A program made the position numbers and the translations under genes. Below are positions 31,578-40,201 of a stretch of DNA of 64,000 nt, one piece after another. Positions within the stretch are counted from its first letter, which is position 1; the number at the start of each line of letters is the position of its first letter. The DNA is from Flaviaestuariibacter sp. (lineage in GTDB: Bacteria > Bacteroidota > Bacteroidia > Chitinophagales > Chitinophagaceae), in NCBI GenBank assembly GCA_025963645.1, contig JAOQAI010000004.1, positions 1 through 64,000 of the forward strand. Direction: 5' to 3'. A model generated the notes under the pieces. The model was not told the origin of the DNA and did not search any database. It was given only the letters and a program-made list of their open reading frames with translations.

Positions 31578-32117
31578 TTAAGATTTTTCTTCTTTATTAC
31601 CGCCTTTAAACTGTTCTATTTTTTCTAAAACAATTTCCGGTTTCACATCTTGTTTAGACTCATGCAGTTCCGGGTCTAATGCTTCGGGCAGGTCCATCTT
31701 CCTGGCAATAGCCGTCACCATTTTAATTAGCTGGGTTATTTCGTGCTCAGCCAGCAGGCTTACTTGCAGGTCAAGGTCAGCTCTTTTATCTGCTTGCGCC
31801 GTCAAGCGGTTTTGGCTGATGAGTACAAACGTGGAAAGAAAAATGGCCTCCACCGAAGCAAACATTGCCAGCACTACAAAAGAGGGGTCAAAAGGTTTGC
31901 CTCCCAGCCAGCCGAGGTTATAAATGATCCATGCTGAAAATAGAAGCAAATGAATGTAAACAAAGACCATGCTGCCGGTAAAACGCGTAATGGCGTCAGC
32001 AATACGTCCTTCGATAGATTTTGACCGTTCTTCCTGCTCATTTTTTTGTAGCAAGGCTTTTATATTCCGCTCGATCACGGTGCTCATTCCTTTATTAAAT
32101 GGCGCTTGCTCTTTCAT
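31578..32117 (-). CDS. DUF1003 family membrane protein
   Basis: 179 residues. The DUF1003 core is at about 40-150: ADAITRFTGSMVFVYIHLLLFSAWIIYN (first membrane helix), PFDPSFVVLAMFASVEAIFLSTFVLISQN (second), then RLTAQADKRADLDLQVSLLAEHEITQLI, the conserved cytoplasmic helix that defines the family. The C-terminus is charged and probably disordered. Members are widespread and uncharacterised. Its start is separated from the LiaF-like gene by a divergent region of about 140 bp. Cytoplasmic N-terminus with two spans is the likely topology. Confidence 0.88.
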   Translation of the reverse strand: MKEQAPFNKGMSTVIERNIKALLQKNEQEERSKSIEGRIADAITRFTGSMVFVYIHLLLFSAWIIYNLGWLGGKPFDPSFVVLAMFASVEAIFLSTFVLISQNRLTAQADKRADLDLQVSLLAEHEITQLIKMVTAIARKMDLPEALDPELHESKQDVKPEIVLEKIEQFKGGNKEEKS

Positions 32118-32257
32118 AGTAAATAAACCGTAACAATTTTGTGCCAGTAACCTTACCGAGAATTTGCGGGCTTTTACCGGTTGCCGCTCCTTTCCTTACC
32201 TATCCAGTCTTGCCTACAAGAATTGATACATCTTTCTTTGTTTAAAATTTATAAATC

Positions 32258-33067
32258 ATGAACGAAGCAAGGATAGAAGAAAAGATGGAGAAGGGCTGGA
32301 AGGGCAAAGAATCCGGAAGAGATAATGGCCGCCTTCAAACAGGTATTTTTTTACTCCTCATCGGCGCACTACTTTTTCTGAAGACATCGCATTTGGTCAT
32401 CTTCCCCAGTTGGTTTTTTAGCAATGCTACTTTCTTTATTGCCTTGGGATTATTTATAGGTTTGCGGAAAGAATTTCGCCCCGGGTTTTGGCTCATCTTT
32501 TTACTGATTGGGGGTTTTTCGCTGGCAGATAAGATTGATCCTGATTTGCGAATGGATAAATACATGTGGCCACTAATCATCATGGGAATCGGGTTGGCAT
32601 TTATCTTCCGTCCAAAGAAGGCTCATTGGGGGCATTGGAAAGGTCGCCATCATAGAAACTGGAACGAAGCGCATTCTACAAGCGCATCTTACGAAAGTTT
32701 TGAAGGCGACATGCCCTCGGCAGATCGTCGCGATTTTATAGAAGCCACAGCTGTATTTGGTGGTGTAAAGAAATCTATCTTAAGTAAAAATTTTAAAGGC
32801 GGTGAAATCACCAGCGTAATGGGCGGCTCTGAGATAGACCTGACACAGGCTGACTTCACCGGTACCATCACCATTGAAATAACGACTGCGTTTGGGGGCT
32901 CGAAGTTGATTGTGCCACCTACCTGGGATGTGCATAACGAAATATCGGCTGTGTTTGGCGGGGTCGATGATAAGCGCCAGATCATGGGTGTAGCAATGGA
33001 TCCGAATAAAGTGTTGATACTGGAAGGTACCTGCATTTTTGGTGGCCTGGAAATACGCAGCTATTAA
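32258..33067 (+). CDS. LiaF-like membrane protein (DUF5668 plus LiaF C-terminal beta domain)
   Basis: 269 residues starting MNEARIEEKMEKGWKGKES. Four membrane segments lie at about 27-125 (LQTGIFLLLIGALLFLKTSH, FPSWFFSNATFFIALGLFIGL, FWLIFLLIGGFSLADKI, YMWPLIIMGIGLAFIF). A His/Lys-rich linker follows (HWGHWKGRHHRNW). Residues about 165-269 form the right-handed beta repeat of the LiaF/YvqF cell-wall-antibiotic-response domain, with repeated FGG turns (TAVFGGVKKSILS, TSVMGGSEIDLTQ, TAFGGSKLIVPP, AVFGGVDDKR, CIFGGLEI). In Firmicutes LiaF represses the LiaRS kinase. Here a LytS-type kinase and LytTR regulator start 500 bp downstream on the same strand, which suggests an analogous link. Confidence 0.82.
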   Translation: MNEARIEEKMEKGWKGKESGRDNGRLQTGIFLLLIGALLFLKTSHLVIFPSWFFSNATFFIALGLFIGLRKEFRPGFWLIFLLIGGFSLADKIDPDLRMDKYMWPLIIMGIGLAFIFRPKKAHWGHWKGRHHRNWNEAHSTSASYESFEGDMPSADRRDFIEATAVFGGVKKSILSKNFKGGEITSVMGGSEIDLTQADFTGTITIEITTAFGGSKLIVPPTWDVHNEISAVFGGVDDKRQIMGVAMDPNKVLILEGTCIFGGLEIRSY

Positions 33068-33194
33068 AATGGACACTGTAAAAATTCAAAGTGGAGAATG
33101 TTTTGCAGAAAATTGATCGCTATATGTACGCATAACATTGTCCATTTTTAAATCTCCATTCTCCATTACTTCTTCATTAACTCACATCATTATT

Positions 33195-33578
33195 ATGCAA
33201 TGGTATTTAGCGAAGCTGGTCTACCAGATCATTTGTGGTGATGGACAACATACACCGCAGTTTGATGAGCAGTTGCGGTTAATAGCTTCCGTAGATGCAG
33301 ATGAAGCCATTACAAAAGCCTATACCATTGGGCAGCTGGAAGAGGAAACTTTCTGTAATCAAAAACAGCAACTGGTTTCCTGGCAATTCATTGCCGTTTC
33401 GGAATTATATCCGGTTTCTGATTTTATTGATGGCGCTGAAATTTATTCTTCCATACGGGAAGCCGATGACGCCGCTGCATATATTACTTTCGTGAAAGCC
33501 AAAGCTGCCGCCATAAGTGGAGCTCAAACACTCTTTTTACCGCATTTAAACAGCCCCATTGAGCACATCGCCATTTAA
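33195..33578 (+). CDS. DUF4288 domain protein
   Basis: 127 residues from the ATG at 33195 (MQWYLAKLVYQIICGDG); a start at 33138 would add a 19-residue stretch with no counterpart in the family. The family hallmarks are the YLAKLVYQI opening strand, DEQLRLIASVDADEAITKAYTIG, then VSWQFIAVSELYPV and the final IYSSIREADDAAAYI helix. It is cytoplasmic and of unknown function. Its last 20 bases overlap the start of the sensor kinase gene, so translation of the two is coupled, which points to a role in or near the LytS/LytTR pathway. Confidence 0.8.
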   Translation: MQWYLAKLVYQIICGDGQHTPQFDEQLRLIASVDADEAITKAYTIGQLEEETFCNQKQQLVSWQFIAVSELYPVSDFIDGAEIYSSIREADDAAAYITFVKAKAAAISGAQTLFLPHLNSPIEHIAI

Positions 33579-34617
33579 AACCTTTCGTTTCCAGCTTACG
33601 TTCGCCATCTGCTGGTGGATATGGGCCCAACTGCATTTTCATGTGCTGACAAGCTTTGGTTTTCGCTGGCGGGTGGCGCTGTTGGATAGTGTTGTTAGCA
33701 ACGGCTTGCTGATGGGTGTCACACTCCTGGTTACCCTGATGTTGCAATACTATATCCCACAAAAAAACCGCTACGCCTATATCCTGGTACTGTGTTCGGT
33801 GTTGTCCGTATTGTGGCTTTTTCTCAGCCGGTTTATTCTATTGCTATTACCCATTGATGCACCAGACTATGCGGCTTTCTTTTCACAATCGTTTGCCGTG
33901 CGCCTCGCTACCGGGTTTCTTATTATTGGCTGTATGGCATTAGTAAGTGTTCTTTGGTACACTGTTCAGGACAGCCACGAAGTAGAGAAGCGAAAATCGG
34001 AAGCGAACCAATTAACAAAGGAAGCCGAGCTTTATAGCTTGCGGCAACAACTTCAACCACATTTTCTTTTCAACAGCCTTAATTCTATCAATGCATTGAT
34101 CGGATCGCAACCACAGCAAGCCCGCACCATGATTCAGCAGCTTTCCGATTTCCTGCGGGGCACGTTGAAGAAGGATGATCACCAATGGAATTCCTTAGAG
34201 GAAGAACTGCAACACCTGCAGCTGTACCTGGAGATTGAGAAAGTGCGCTTCGGGCACCGGCTTTCTACCACTATTGCCAATGATGCGGCTGCCGGCTTGC
34301 AACTGCCTTCTATGCTGCTGCAACCCGTAGTGGAAAATGCGATCAAGTTTGGATTATACGATACTATCGATGCCATCCAAATCACCATTGATTCATACGC
34401 GGAAGACCATAACCTATTCATAAAAGTCACTAATCCTTTTGACCCGCAAACCAGTACACCACAAAAGGGCACCGGCTTTGGGCTGAGCTCTGTGCAGCGA
34501 CGGTTATACCTTCTTTTTTCCCGGTCCGATCTATTGCAAACAGCAATAATTGATAATCATTTTATCACCACGATACAAATACCACAGCTACATGATAAAA
34601 GCGCTGATAATAGATGA
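33559..34617 (+). CDS. LytS-like sensor histidine kinase
   Basis: 352 residues. The start is TTG at 33559, overlapping the DUF4288 gene; no ATG occurs in frame until after the first membrane helix, so the TTG is the best choice. Four membrane segments lie in residues 10-140 (FQLTFAICWWIWAQLHFHVL, LLMGVTLLVTLMLQYYI, YILVLCSVLSVLWLFLSRFILLLL, FLIIGCMALVSVLWYTV). The His_kinase domain is at about 150-235 with H-box LRQQLQPHFLFNSLNSINAL, and the ATPase domain has N-box MLLQPVVENAIKFGL and G-box GTGFGLSSVQRR. This is the LytS/YehU branch, which phosphorylates LytTR regulators such as the one encoded next, overlapping by 26 bp. Confidence 0.93.
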   Translation: MSTSPFKTFRFQLTFAICWWIWAQLHFHVLTSFGFRWRVALLDSVVSNGLLMGVTLLVTLMLQYYIPQKNRYAYILVLCSVLSVLWLFLSRFILLLLPIDAPDYAAFFSQSFAVRLATGFLIIGCMALVSVLWYTVQDSHEVEKRKSEANQLTKEAELYSLRQQLQPHFLFNSLNSINALIGSQPQQARTMIQQLSDFLRGTLKKDDHQWNSLEEELQHLQLYLEIEKVRFGHRLSTTIANDAAAGLQLPSMLLQPVVENAIKFGLYDTIDAIQITIDSYAEDHNLFIKVTNPFDPQTSTPQKGTGFGLSSVQRRLYLLFSRSDLLQTAIIDNHFITTIQIPQLHDKSADNR

Positions 34618-35335
34618 TGAGCCCCTGGCAAGATCCATTGTAAAGGAATACCTACAAGGCTTTCCCCAGGTGGACTTGGTGCAAGAATGCGGCGATGGCT
34701 TTGAAGGCGTAAAAGCTATTCAGCAGCATGCCCCCGATCTTCTTTTCCTGGACATTCAAATGCCGAAGATCAATGGCTTTGAAATGTTAGAGCTATTGGA
34801 GCCGCCGCCCGCAGTCATTTTCACCACCGCTTTTGATGAATATGCGCTGAAAGCTTTTGAAACCCATGCAATTGATTACCTGCTAAAACCATTCAGCAAA
34901 GAGCGGTTTGATAAAGCTGTTGAAAAATATTTGGAAGGCGCCGGGCAGCAACGGCAAAAGGTTTCCGTGCAAGAACTTTTGATGCGTGCTACCGATCTTC
35001 CATCACAAAGCAACCGGGTGGTTGTGAAAACAGGCGGCAAGATCAAGATCATTCCGGTGGCGGATATACAGTACCTCGAAGCCGCGGATGATTATGTAAA
35101 GATCATTACGGCGGAAGGCAGCTTTCTGAAGAACAAGACCATGAGCTTCTTTGAATCTGCCCTGCCTCAAAGCAGCTTTGTCAGAACGCACCGTTCTTAC
35201 CTACTTAATGTAAGCGAGATCACCCGCATTGATCCGTATGAAAAAGAGGCACACCTGGCTATACTTCGCTCGGGTGCCCGCATCCCGGTTAGCAAAGCCG
35301 GCTATGCAAAGCTGAAAGCTATGCTGGGATTATGA
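34592..35335 (+). CDS. LytTR-family response regulator
   Basis: 247 residues from the ATG at 34592 (MIKALIIDDEPLARSIV), which overlaps the kinase gene by 26 bp. A receiver domain spans 1-118: acidic Asp8, Asp9 and Glu10, phosphoacceptor Asp54 in LLFLDIQMPKING, Lys in YLLKPFSKERF. The LytTR DNA-binding domain covers about 140-245: VVVKTGGKIKIIPVADIQYLEAADDYVKI, then SFVRTHRSYLLNV and ITRIDPYEKE. Such regulators bind direct repeats upstream of targets. Partner of the overlapping LytS kinase. The target is not evident from the window. Confidence 0.94.
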   Translation: MIKALIIDDEPLARSIVKEYLQGFPQVDLVQECGDGFEGVKAIQQHAPDLLFLDIQMPKINGFEMLELLEPPPAVIFTTAFDEYALKAFETHAIDYLLKPFSKERFDKAVEKYLEGAGQQRQKVSVQELLMRATDLPSQSNRVVVKTGGKIKIIPVADIQYLEAADDYVKIITAEGSFLKNKTMSFFESALPQSSFVRTHRSYLLNVSEITRIDPYEKEAHLAILRSGARIPVSKAGYAKLKAMLGL

Positions 35336-35392
35336 TCATTTATAAGGCTCAATTGAAGGGAATTAGCTATTTTGTTTCCCTAATCTACTCAT

Positions 35393-35995
35393 ATGCACCG
35401 ATTTGTTTTCCTGCCTTTACTCTTTTTAACCATGTGGTCATCAGCTCAGGATACCAGCCTCGTGAATGTAGATGAACTCGCTGAAGAGATTATGCAGACC
35501 AAGGAAGGGAATGATGAATTAAAAATGCTCTTCTGGCTGCCGCTGGAATATTGGGAAGCGGTCACAAAAGGAACTCCGGACTATAGCCCGGAGGCCATTA
35601 GTTTACTTGAGGGGATATTGAGAGATTATATAGTGGTTCTTGCAGTAGATGGAAAGATAGATACCAAATCAACTTTCAAAACGAAAGAGCAGGTCCGTAG
35701 GGGATTGCGCTTTATTTATGATGGGGATAAGGTATTGTTGCCGCTTTTGGATTCAGAAGTAAGTGCAGACGCAAAGGAACTGCTGAAGGAAATGCAGCCG
35801 ATGTTTGAAAGCACGATGGGCGCTATGGGAAAGGGTTTTCATGTCTTTTATTTTGCCGTGCCAAAAGGCAAATCATTTAGCGCGAAGGAGGCAGGAGCGT
35901 TCGCCATTCAAGTTGGGGGCACTGATTTTAACTGGAGTCTTCCACTGGCTAGCTTTAGCCCACGAAAACTTTGCCCGGTGGATGGGAAAAGATGA
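35393..35995 (+). CDS. Secreted protein of unknown function
   Basis: 200 residues with signal peptide MHRFVFLPLLFLTMWSSA, cleaved before QDTS. The mature chain is mostly helical: VDELAEEIMQTKEGNDELKML, then LEYWEAVTKGTPDYSPEAISLLEGIL. It has a central basic strand region (RRGLRFIYDGDKVLLPLL) and a beta-type end (GFHVFYFAVPKGKSFSAKEAGAFAIQV). The C-terminus is basic (PRKLCPVDGKR) with no T9SS or lipobox signal. I do not recognise a domain. It sits 58 bp after the LytTR regulator on the same strand and could belong to the same transcript. Confidence 0.65.
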   Translation: MHRFVFLPLLFLTMWSSAQDTSLVNVDELAEEIMQTKEGNDELKMLFWLPLEYWEAVTKGTPDYSPEAISLLEGILRDYIVVLAVDGKIDTKSTFKTKEQVRRGLRFIYDGDKVLLPLLDSEVSADAKELLKEMQPMFESTMGAMGKGFHVFYFAVPKGKSFSAKEAGAFAIQVGGTDFNWSLPLASFSPRKLCPVDGKR

Positions 35996-36126
35996 AAAGA
36001 GATTGGCTATACTGTCCTATGCACGGAACAAAACTCAACCGCTAGGATAGAAAATTTTTGTAGTTGCAGGCACAGCTTTGCATTATATATCACAAGCCAG
36101 AATAAGGATTGTCATAAATTGCAAGT

Positions 36127-38322
36127 ATGAAATCCTTGCTCCTTCTACTTCTGTTTCCTTTCGCGCTGCAGGCGCAAAAGCCTTCTGCTGCAGAGATATT
36201 TCGCTATAAATCGCAGGCGAAAAATGTTACCATCATCCAGGACAAATATGGCATCCCGCATATCTATGGAAAGACGGATGCCGATGCGGTGTTCGGATTG
36301 ATGTACACCCAGTGCGAACAGAACTTTGCAAGGGTAGAGCGCAACTATTTGGAAGTGTTTGGAAGATTGGCGGAAATAGATGGTGAAGGACAGGTGATGA
36401 GTGATGTGCAGATGCAATTGATCTATGATTCATCGGAAGCAAAAAGGGATTACCAGCGTAGCCCGGCGTGGTTGAAGAAATTATGCATTGCGTTTGCAGA
36501 TGGCATCAATTACTATCTCGCTACACACCCAAACGTGAAGCCTGCCGTGCTCAAACGCTTTGAGCCATGGTTTCCATTGATGTATACCGACGGCAGTATT
36601 TCCGCTACACAAATGGGTGACCTAACCGTAGCGGACACCCGAAACCTGTATAGTGGCGTACAGGGTTCCAGTGCGATGACGCCGGTGCCGGATGATAACG
36701 GAACGGCTACCAAATGGAGCGGCTCGAACGGCTTTGCAGTAGCGCCTTCCAGGACAGCGTCCGGTAATTCCATTCTTTATATCAACCCACATGTGACCTT
36801 TTATTTCCGCAGCGAAGTGCAACTGGTAAGTGAAGAAGGATTGAATGTATACGGCGCGGTTACCTGGGGCAATTTCTTTGTGTACCAGGGCTTTAACGAG
36901 CACTGCGGCTGGATGCATACCTCCAGCTATGCGGATGTAGCGGATGTGTACGAAGAGAAGATAACAAAGAAGGGCGATTCGCTCTTTTATGAATACAATG
37001 GACAGTTACTTCCCGTAAAAACAAAACCGCTTTCCATTCGCTATAAGAAGGGAGAGGAAGCGGTTTGGAAAACAAATCTAACGGGCTACTATACCATTCA
37101 TGGTCCGGTGATCGGTAGCCGTGGCGGCAAGTGGCTGAGCCTCAAAGAGCATAACCGTTCACTGGAAGCGCTGGAGCAATCCTGGTTGCGCACCAAAGCT
37201 AAAAGCTTTGCCGAATTCAAGAAGGTAATGGATATGCGGGTGAACAATTCGAACAACACGGTTTATGCCGATGCGGAAAAGAATATCGCTTACTGGCACG
37301 GCAACTTTATGCCGGTACGTGACCCGAAGTTCGATTGGTCGCTACCGGTTGATGGCTCTACATCAGCTACCGACTGGAAAGGGATGCACACGGTAGATCA
37401 AACAATCCATATCTATAACCCGGGGAGCGGCTTTATTCAAAACTGCAACTCCACACCGTTTACGGCTGCTGGCGCTTCCTCTCCTAAAAAAGAAGATTAC
37501 CCTGCGTATATGGCCTGGGATGGACAAAACCCAAGAGCCATCAATGCTTCACGCTTATTAAGTAATGCGAAAAACGTTACGCTCGATAGCATCATCGGTA
37601 TTGGCTACAGTCATTACCTCGCTGCATTTGAAACCCTGCTGCCTTCTCTATTCACCGCATATAACGAATTACCGGCTGGGGATTCCCTGAAAGCCCCATT
37701 AAGCGAAGCGATAGAATTGTTGCGCCGTTGGGATTATCATTCGTCCGCTTCATCAGTGGCAACTACGGTAGCAGTGGAATGGGCGACAAGGCTAACAGCG
37801 AAGCAGCCGCCCATGCGGGCTCAAGGTTCGTCCAGCCATGTAATGACTAACTACGAATGGATATTGACGAATACCTTCAACCGTGAAAAGCTACTATTAT
37901 TACGGCAAACACTTGCCGACCTTGAGAAGCGCTATGGCACCTGGCGCACGGCCTGGGGTGAGGTGAACCGTTACCAACGGAACGCCGCCAGCACCAATAG
38001 CAACTTCGATGACAGCAAACCGAGTATGCCGGTGGGCCTGGCTTCTGCTGCGTGGGGTTCGCTGCCTTCTTTTAACGGGCGCCGCTTTCCCAACACTAAC
38101 AAACGGTATGGTGTATCGGGCAACAGCTTTGTAGCCGCCGTGGAGTTTGGTAAAAAGGTGAAAGCCAAAACCATCATGACCGGCGGCGAATCCTTTAACC
38201 CCGCCTCACCGCATTTTACTGACCAGGCAGAAGGGTTTATCAATGGAAAGTTTAAGGAAGCGTTGTTTTATAAGGAGGATGTGCTGAAAGGCGCCGAGCG
38301 GACGTATCATCCTGGGGAGTAG
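36127..38322 (+). CDS. Penicillin-acylase-family Ntn hydrolase
   Basis: 731 residues. Signal peptide MKSLLLLLLFPFALQAQ. The family is recognised from the alpha-chain start VTIIQDKYGIPHIYGKTDADAVFGLMYTQ, the helical spacer, and the cleavage/nucleophile site at Gly199-Ser200 in WSGSNGFAVAPSR. Ser200 would be the N-terminal nucleophile of the beta chain after self-processing. Other conserved parts are INPHVTFYFRSEVQLV, the oxyanion Asn region NNSNNTVYADAEKNIAYWHGNF, and the C-terminal MPVGLASAAWGSLPSF. Periplasmic. Substrates in the family include penicillin, acyl-homoserine lactones and cyclic lipopeptides; none can be assigned here. Other frames inside it are shadows. Confidence 0.92.
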   Translation: MKSLLLLLLFPFALQAQKPSAAEIFRYKSQAKNVTIIQDKYGIPHIYGKTDADAVFGLMYTQCEQNFARVERNYLEVFGRLAEIDGEGQVMSDVQMQLIYDSSEAKRDYQRSPAWLKKLCIAFADGINYYLATHPNVKPAVLKRFEPWFPLMYTDGSISATQMGDLTVADTRNLYSGVQGSSAMTPVPDDNGTATKWSGSNGFAVAPSRTASGNSILYINPHVTFYFRSEVQLVSEEGLNVYGAVTWGNFFVYQGFNEHCGWMHTSSYADVADVYEEKITKKGDSLFYEYNGQLLPVKTKPLSIRYKKGEEAVWKTNLTGYYTIHGPVIGSRGGKWLSLKEHNRSLEALEQSWLRTKAKSFAEFKKVMDMRVNNSNNTVYADAEKNIAYWHGNFMPVRDPKFDWSLPVDGSTSATDWKGMHTVDQTIHIYNPGSGFIQNCNSTPFTAAGASSPKKEDYPAYMAWDGQNPRAINASRLLSNAKNVTLDSIIGIGYSHYLAAFETLLPSLFTAYNELPAGDSLKAPLSEAIELLRRWDYHSSASSVATTVAVEWATRLTAKQPPMRAQGSSSHVMTNYEWILTNTFNREKLLLLRQTLADLEKRYGTWRTAWGEVNRYQRNAASTNSNFDDSKPSMPVGLASAAWGSLPSFNGRRFPNTNKRYGVSGNSFVAAVEFGKKVKAKTIMTGGESFNPASPHFTDQAEGFINGKFKEALFYKEDVLKGAERTYHPGE

Positions 38323-38386
38323 TAGGAAGCATCTCCAAATTGATTTTCTGTATTTGTTTCTATTGTTCGTAAAAAGGTAAGCTTAT

Positions 38387-38989
38387 ATGAAACTATTCTA
38401 TATAATTTCTAGCGTATTCATCTCAATGTCTTGTAGTAACTCAACTCAAACACCGGATTCTGTAGCTACAGAAGCTAATGGTCAAACCAATGCCTCTATT
38501 GTTGCGCAAAATGCAGGTGATAATAAGTGGAATGATAACTTCAGGGCATTTGTACAAGCTGTCACCAAGGGCAACAGCAAGGCTGTTAAATCATTCATTG
38601 ACTTTCCAATAAAGAACGAAGGCAACGAAATATGGTACTTAGCGGATTCTAAGCTGGTTATGGATATAGACCCTGATAAAATAAAGCCTTTTACTGAAGC
38701 TGATTTTGATAAATACTTTAGTTCCATCTTTACTATGGATCTCAGAAAAACACTGGAAAGATTAGAGCTTGACCAGTTCTTTAAATCAAATACTGCAACA
38801 AGTGAGGAAATAGAAGTGGTGAAAGGCACGAAAAGTAGATTAGAGGCTAGCTTTGAACCAACAACCAAAAAAGTGATGTTAGTAGTATTATCTAAAGGAA
38901 AAGAGTTCTCTGAGTTTGCTGTTCAATATGAGTTCGATGTCACCCCGGAACAAAAAGTGAAATTCAGACAGGTCCGGGTGGCAGGGTAG
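38387..38989 (+). CDS. Hypothetical lipoprotein
   Basis: 200 residues. The signal MKLFYIISSVFISMSC ends in a lipobox with Cys16, followed by a Ser/Thr/Asn-rich linker. The body is mixed helix and strand (NFRAFVQAVTKGNSKAVKSFIDFPIKNEG, a possible NTF2-like opening, FTEADFDKYFSSIFTMDLRKTLERLELDQF, then MLVVLSKGKEFSEFAVQYEFDV, a strand pair) and ends KVKFRQVRVAG. The helix-then-curved-sheet order loosely resembles the SnoaL/NTF2 fold. No specific family assigned. Slightly AT-richer than its neighbour; transcribed alone after the acylase gene. Confidence 0.65.
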   Translation: MKLFYIISSVFISMSCSNSTQTPDSVATEANGQTNASIVAQNAGDNKWNDNFRAFVQAVTKGNSKAVKSFIDFPIKNEGNEIWYLADSKLVMDIDPDKIKPFTEADFDKYFSSIFTMDLRKTLERLELDQFFKSNTATSEEIEVVKGTKSRLEASFEPTTKKVMLVVLSKGKEFSEFAVQYEFDVTPEQKVKFRQVRVAG

Positions 38990-39110
38990 TAATATCTTCC
39001 TGACACCCGAATCTCCTTGCAGGCCTTCGAAAGCCTGAATAGAAAAGAGCATGGGAACTGATTTGACTGAGAGCGGCTGAGTCCAAGGCATTTTGAAAAC
39101 TCATGCACCC

Positions 39111-40016
39111 TTACAGTCTAAAATTTACCGCTACCGTCACCCGGTTCTCCTCTTTTTTCAAATCCGGTCGCCAGCCCGCAGTGGGCGTATCCACCCAGCC
39201 ATCCGGCGAGGTAGTGCCGCCTTTACCAGCAAAGTAGGGAACATTGCTCTGACGATAACCATATTCCAACCGAAAAGTCACATGGTCGCTTGGCATCACA
39301 TCCAATGTAGTTGTGCCCTGGTAAAGTGTGAGCCGTTGTTTGGGATCGATAGCGATGGCATCAGTAAAATTATTAGGCGCGACGGGTGATGGCGAGAAGG
39401 CTAAATAAAGCCCCGGATTGGTAACAAGATCGCCCCGTAGTGTAAGCGCTACTTTATTGTTGCGAAACCACAGCCGGTTGGCGAGCGATGTGCCCAGCAT
39501 ATGGCTGGATTTGGGAGAGGCACCTCCACCACTTTGAAAACCATAGTGCGAATTGAGACTGAAAGCCGCTCCGGACAAGCCTTTTGCTTCTCCATTATTG
39601 TAATAACGGGCAACAACGCTGTTGTCATGGTGAAAGCGCCGGATGGAGGTCCGGCTATCCTTGCCTAAATAGAAATTGGCCACCAGTTGAAGGTTTTCAC
39701 TCGGACGGTAATAGTTGGAATTGCCAAAGCCAATTCCTTTGTTCCAGCTATTGTAAGACTGCCATCCATTGAGCAACCACAACTCGGTCTTGAACTTTTT
39801 GGATGGAAAGGCTTGGAGGCGGGCGCCCGAAAAATAGAAAGGCGTGAAGTCACAGACCATAGAGCGCTGGTACGACCAGTTCTCGCCGGTCACATAGCTC
39901 TCCAGCCCGATATAGCTCATGAAAATGCCCATCTCCACATTCAATCCATACCATTTCTTAAACTGGTATCCTGCTGAATCCGGAAAAAGATAGAAGAAGA
40001 TCCCAATCACCCGCAA
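39111..40016 (-). pseudogene. 5'-truncated beta-barrel porin (bbp2/OmpL-like)
   Basis: The 301-residue frame keeps the C-terminal two thirds of a putative beta-barrel porin-2: GIFMSYIGLESYVTGENWSYQRS, then FTPFYFSGARLQAFPSKKFKTELWLLNGWQ, many strands, and an end in VNFRL. The first residues would lie mid-barrel. The frame begins with TTG; extending it upstream gives only 12 more codons before a TAG at 40053-40055, with no ATG and no signal peptide. So the 5' part (signal and about 100 or more residues) is missing, probably by deletion. If translated from the TTG the product would not be exported. Porins of this type carry small solutes across the outer membrane. Confidence 0.65.
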
Positions 40017-40201
40017 TACCTGCTTACGGAATCGGGGGTTGGATACCGGTTTCTAAGTAACCTATAATTTGTTGGCAGATAGCAGCGCTTCTTCAATATA
40101 AAGGCAAGCTTTAACACCGCACTTTCCAAAGGCGCTGGATTATAACTAAATTGCACCCCGCCCAAAGGGGCTTTTAATCATTACGTTTAATCACACAAAA
40201 T

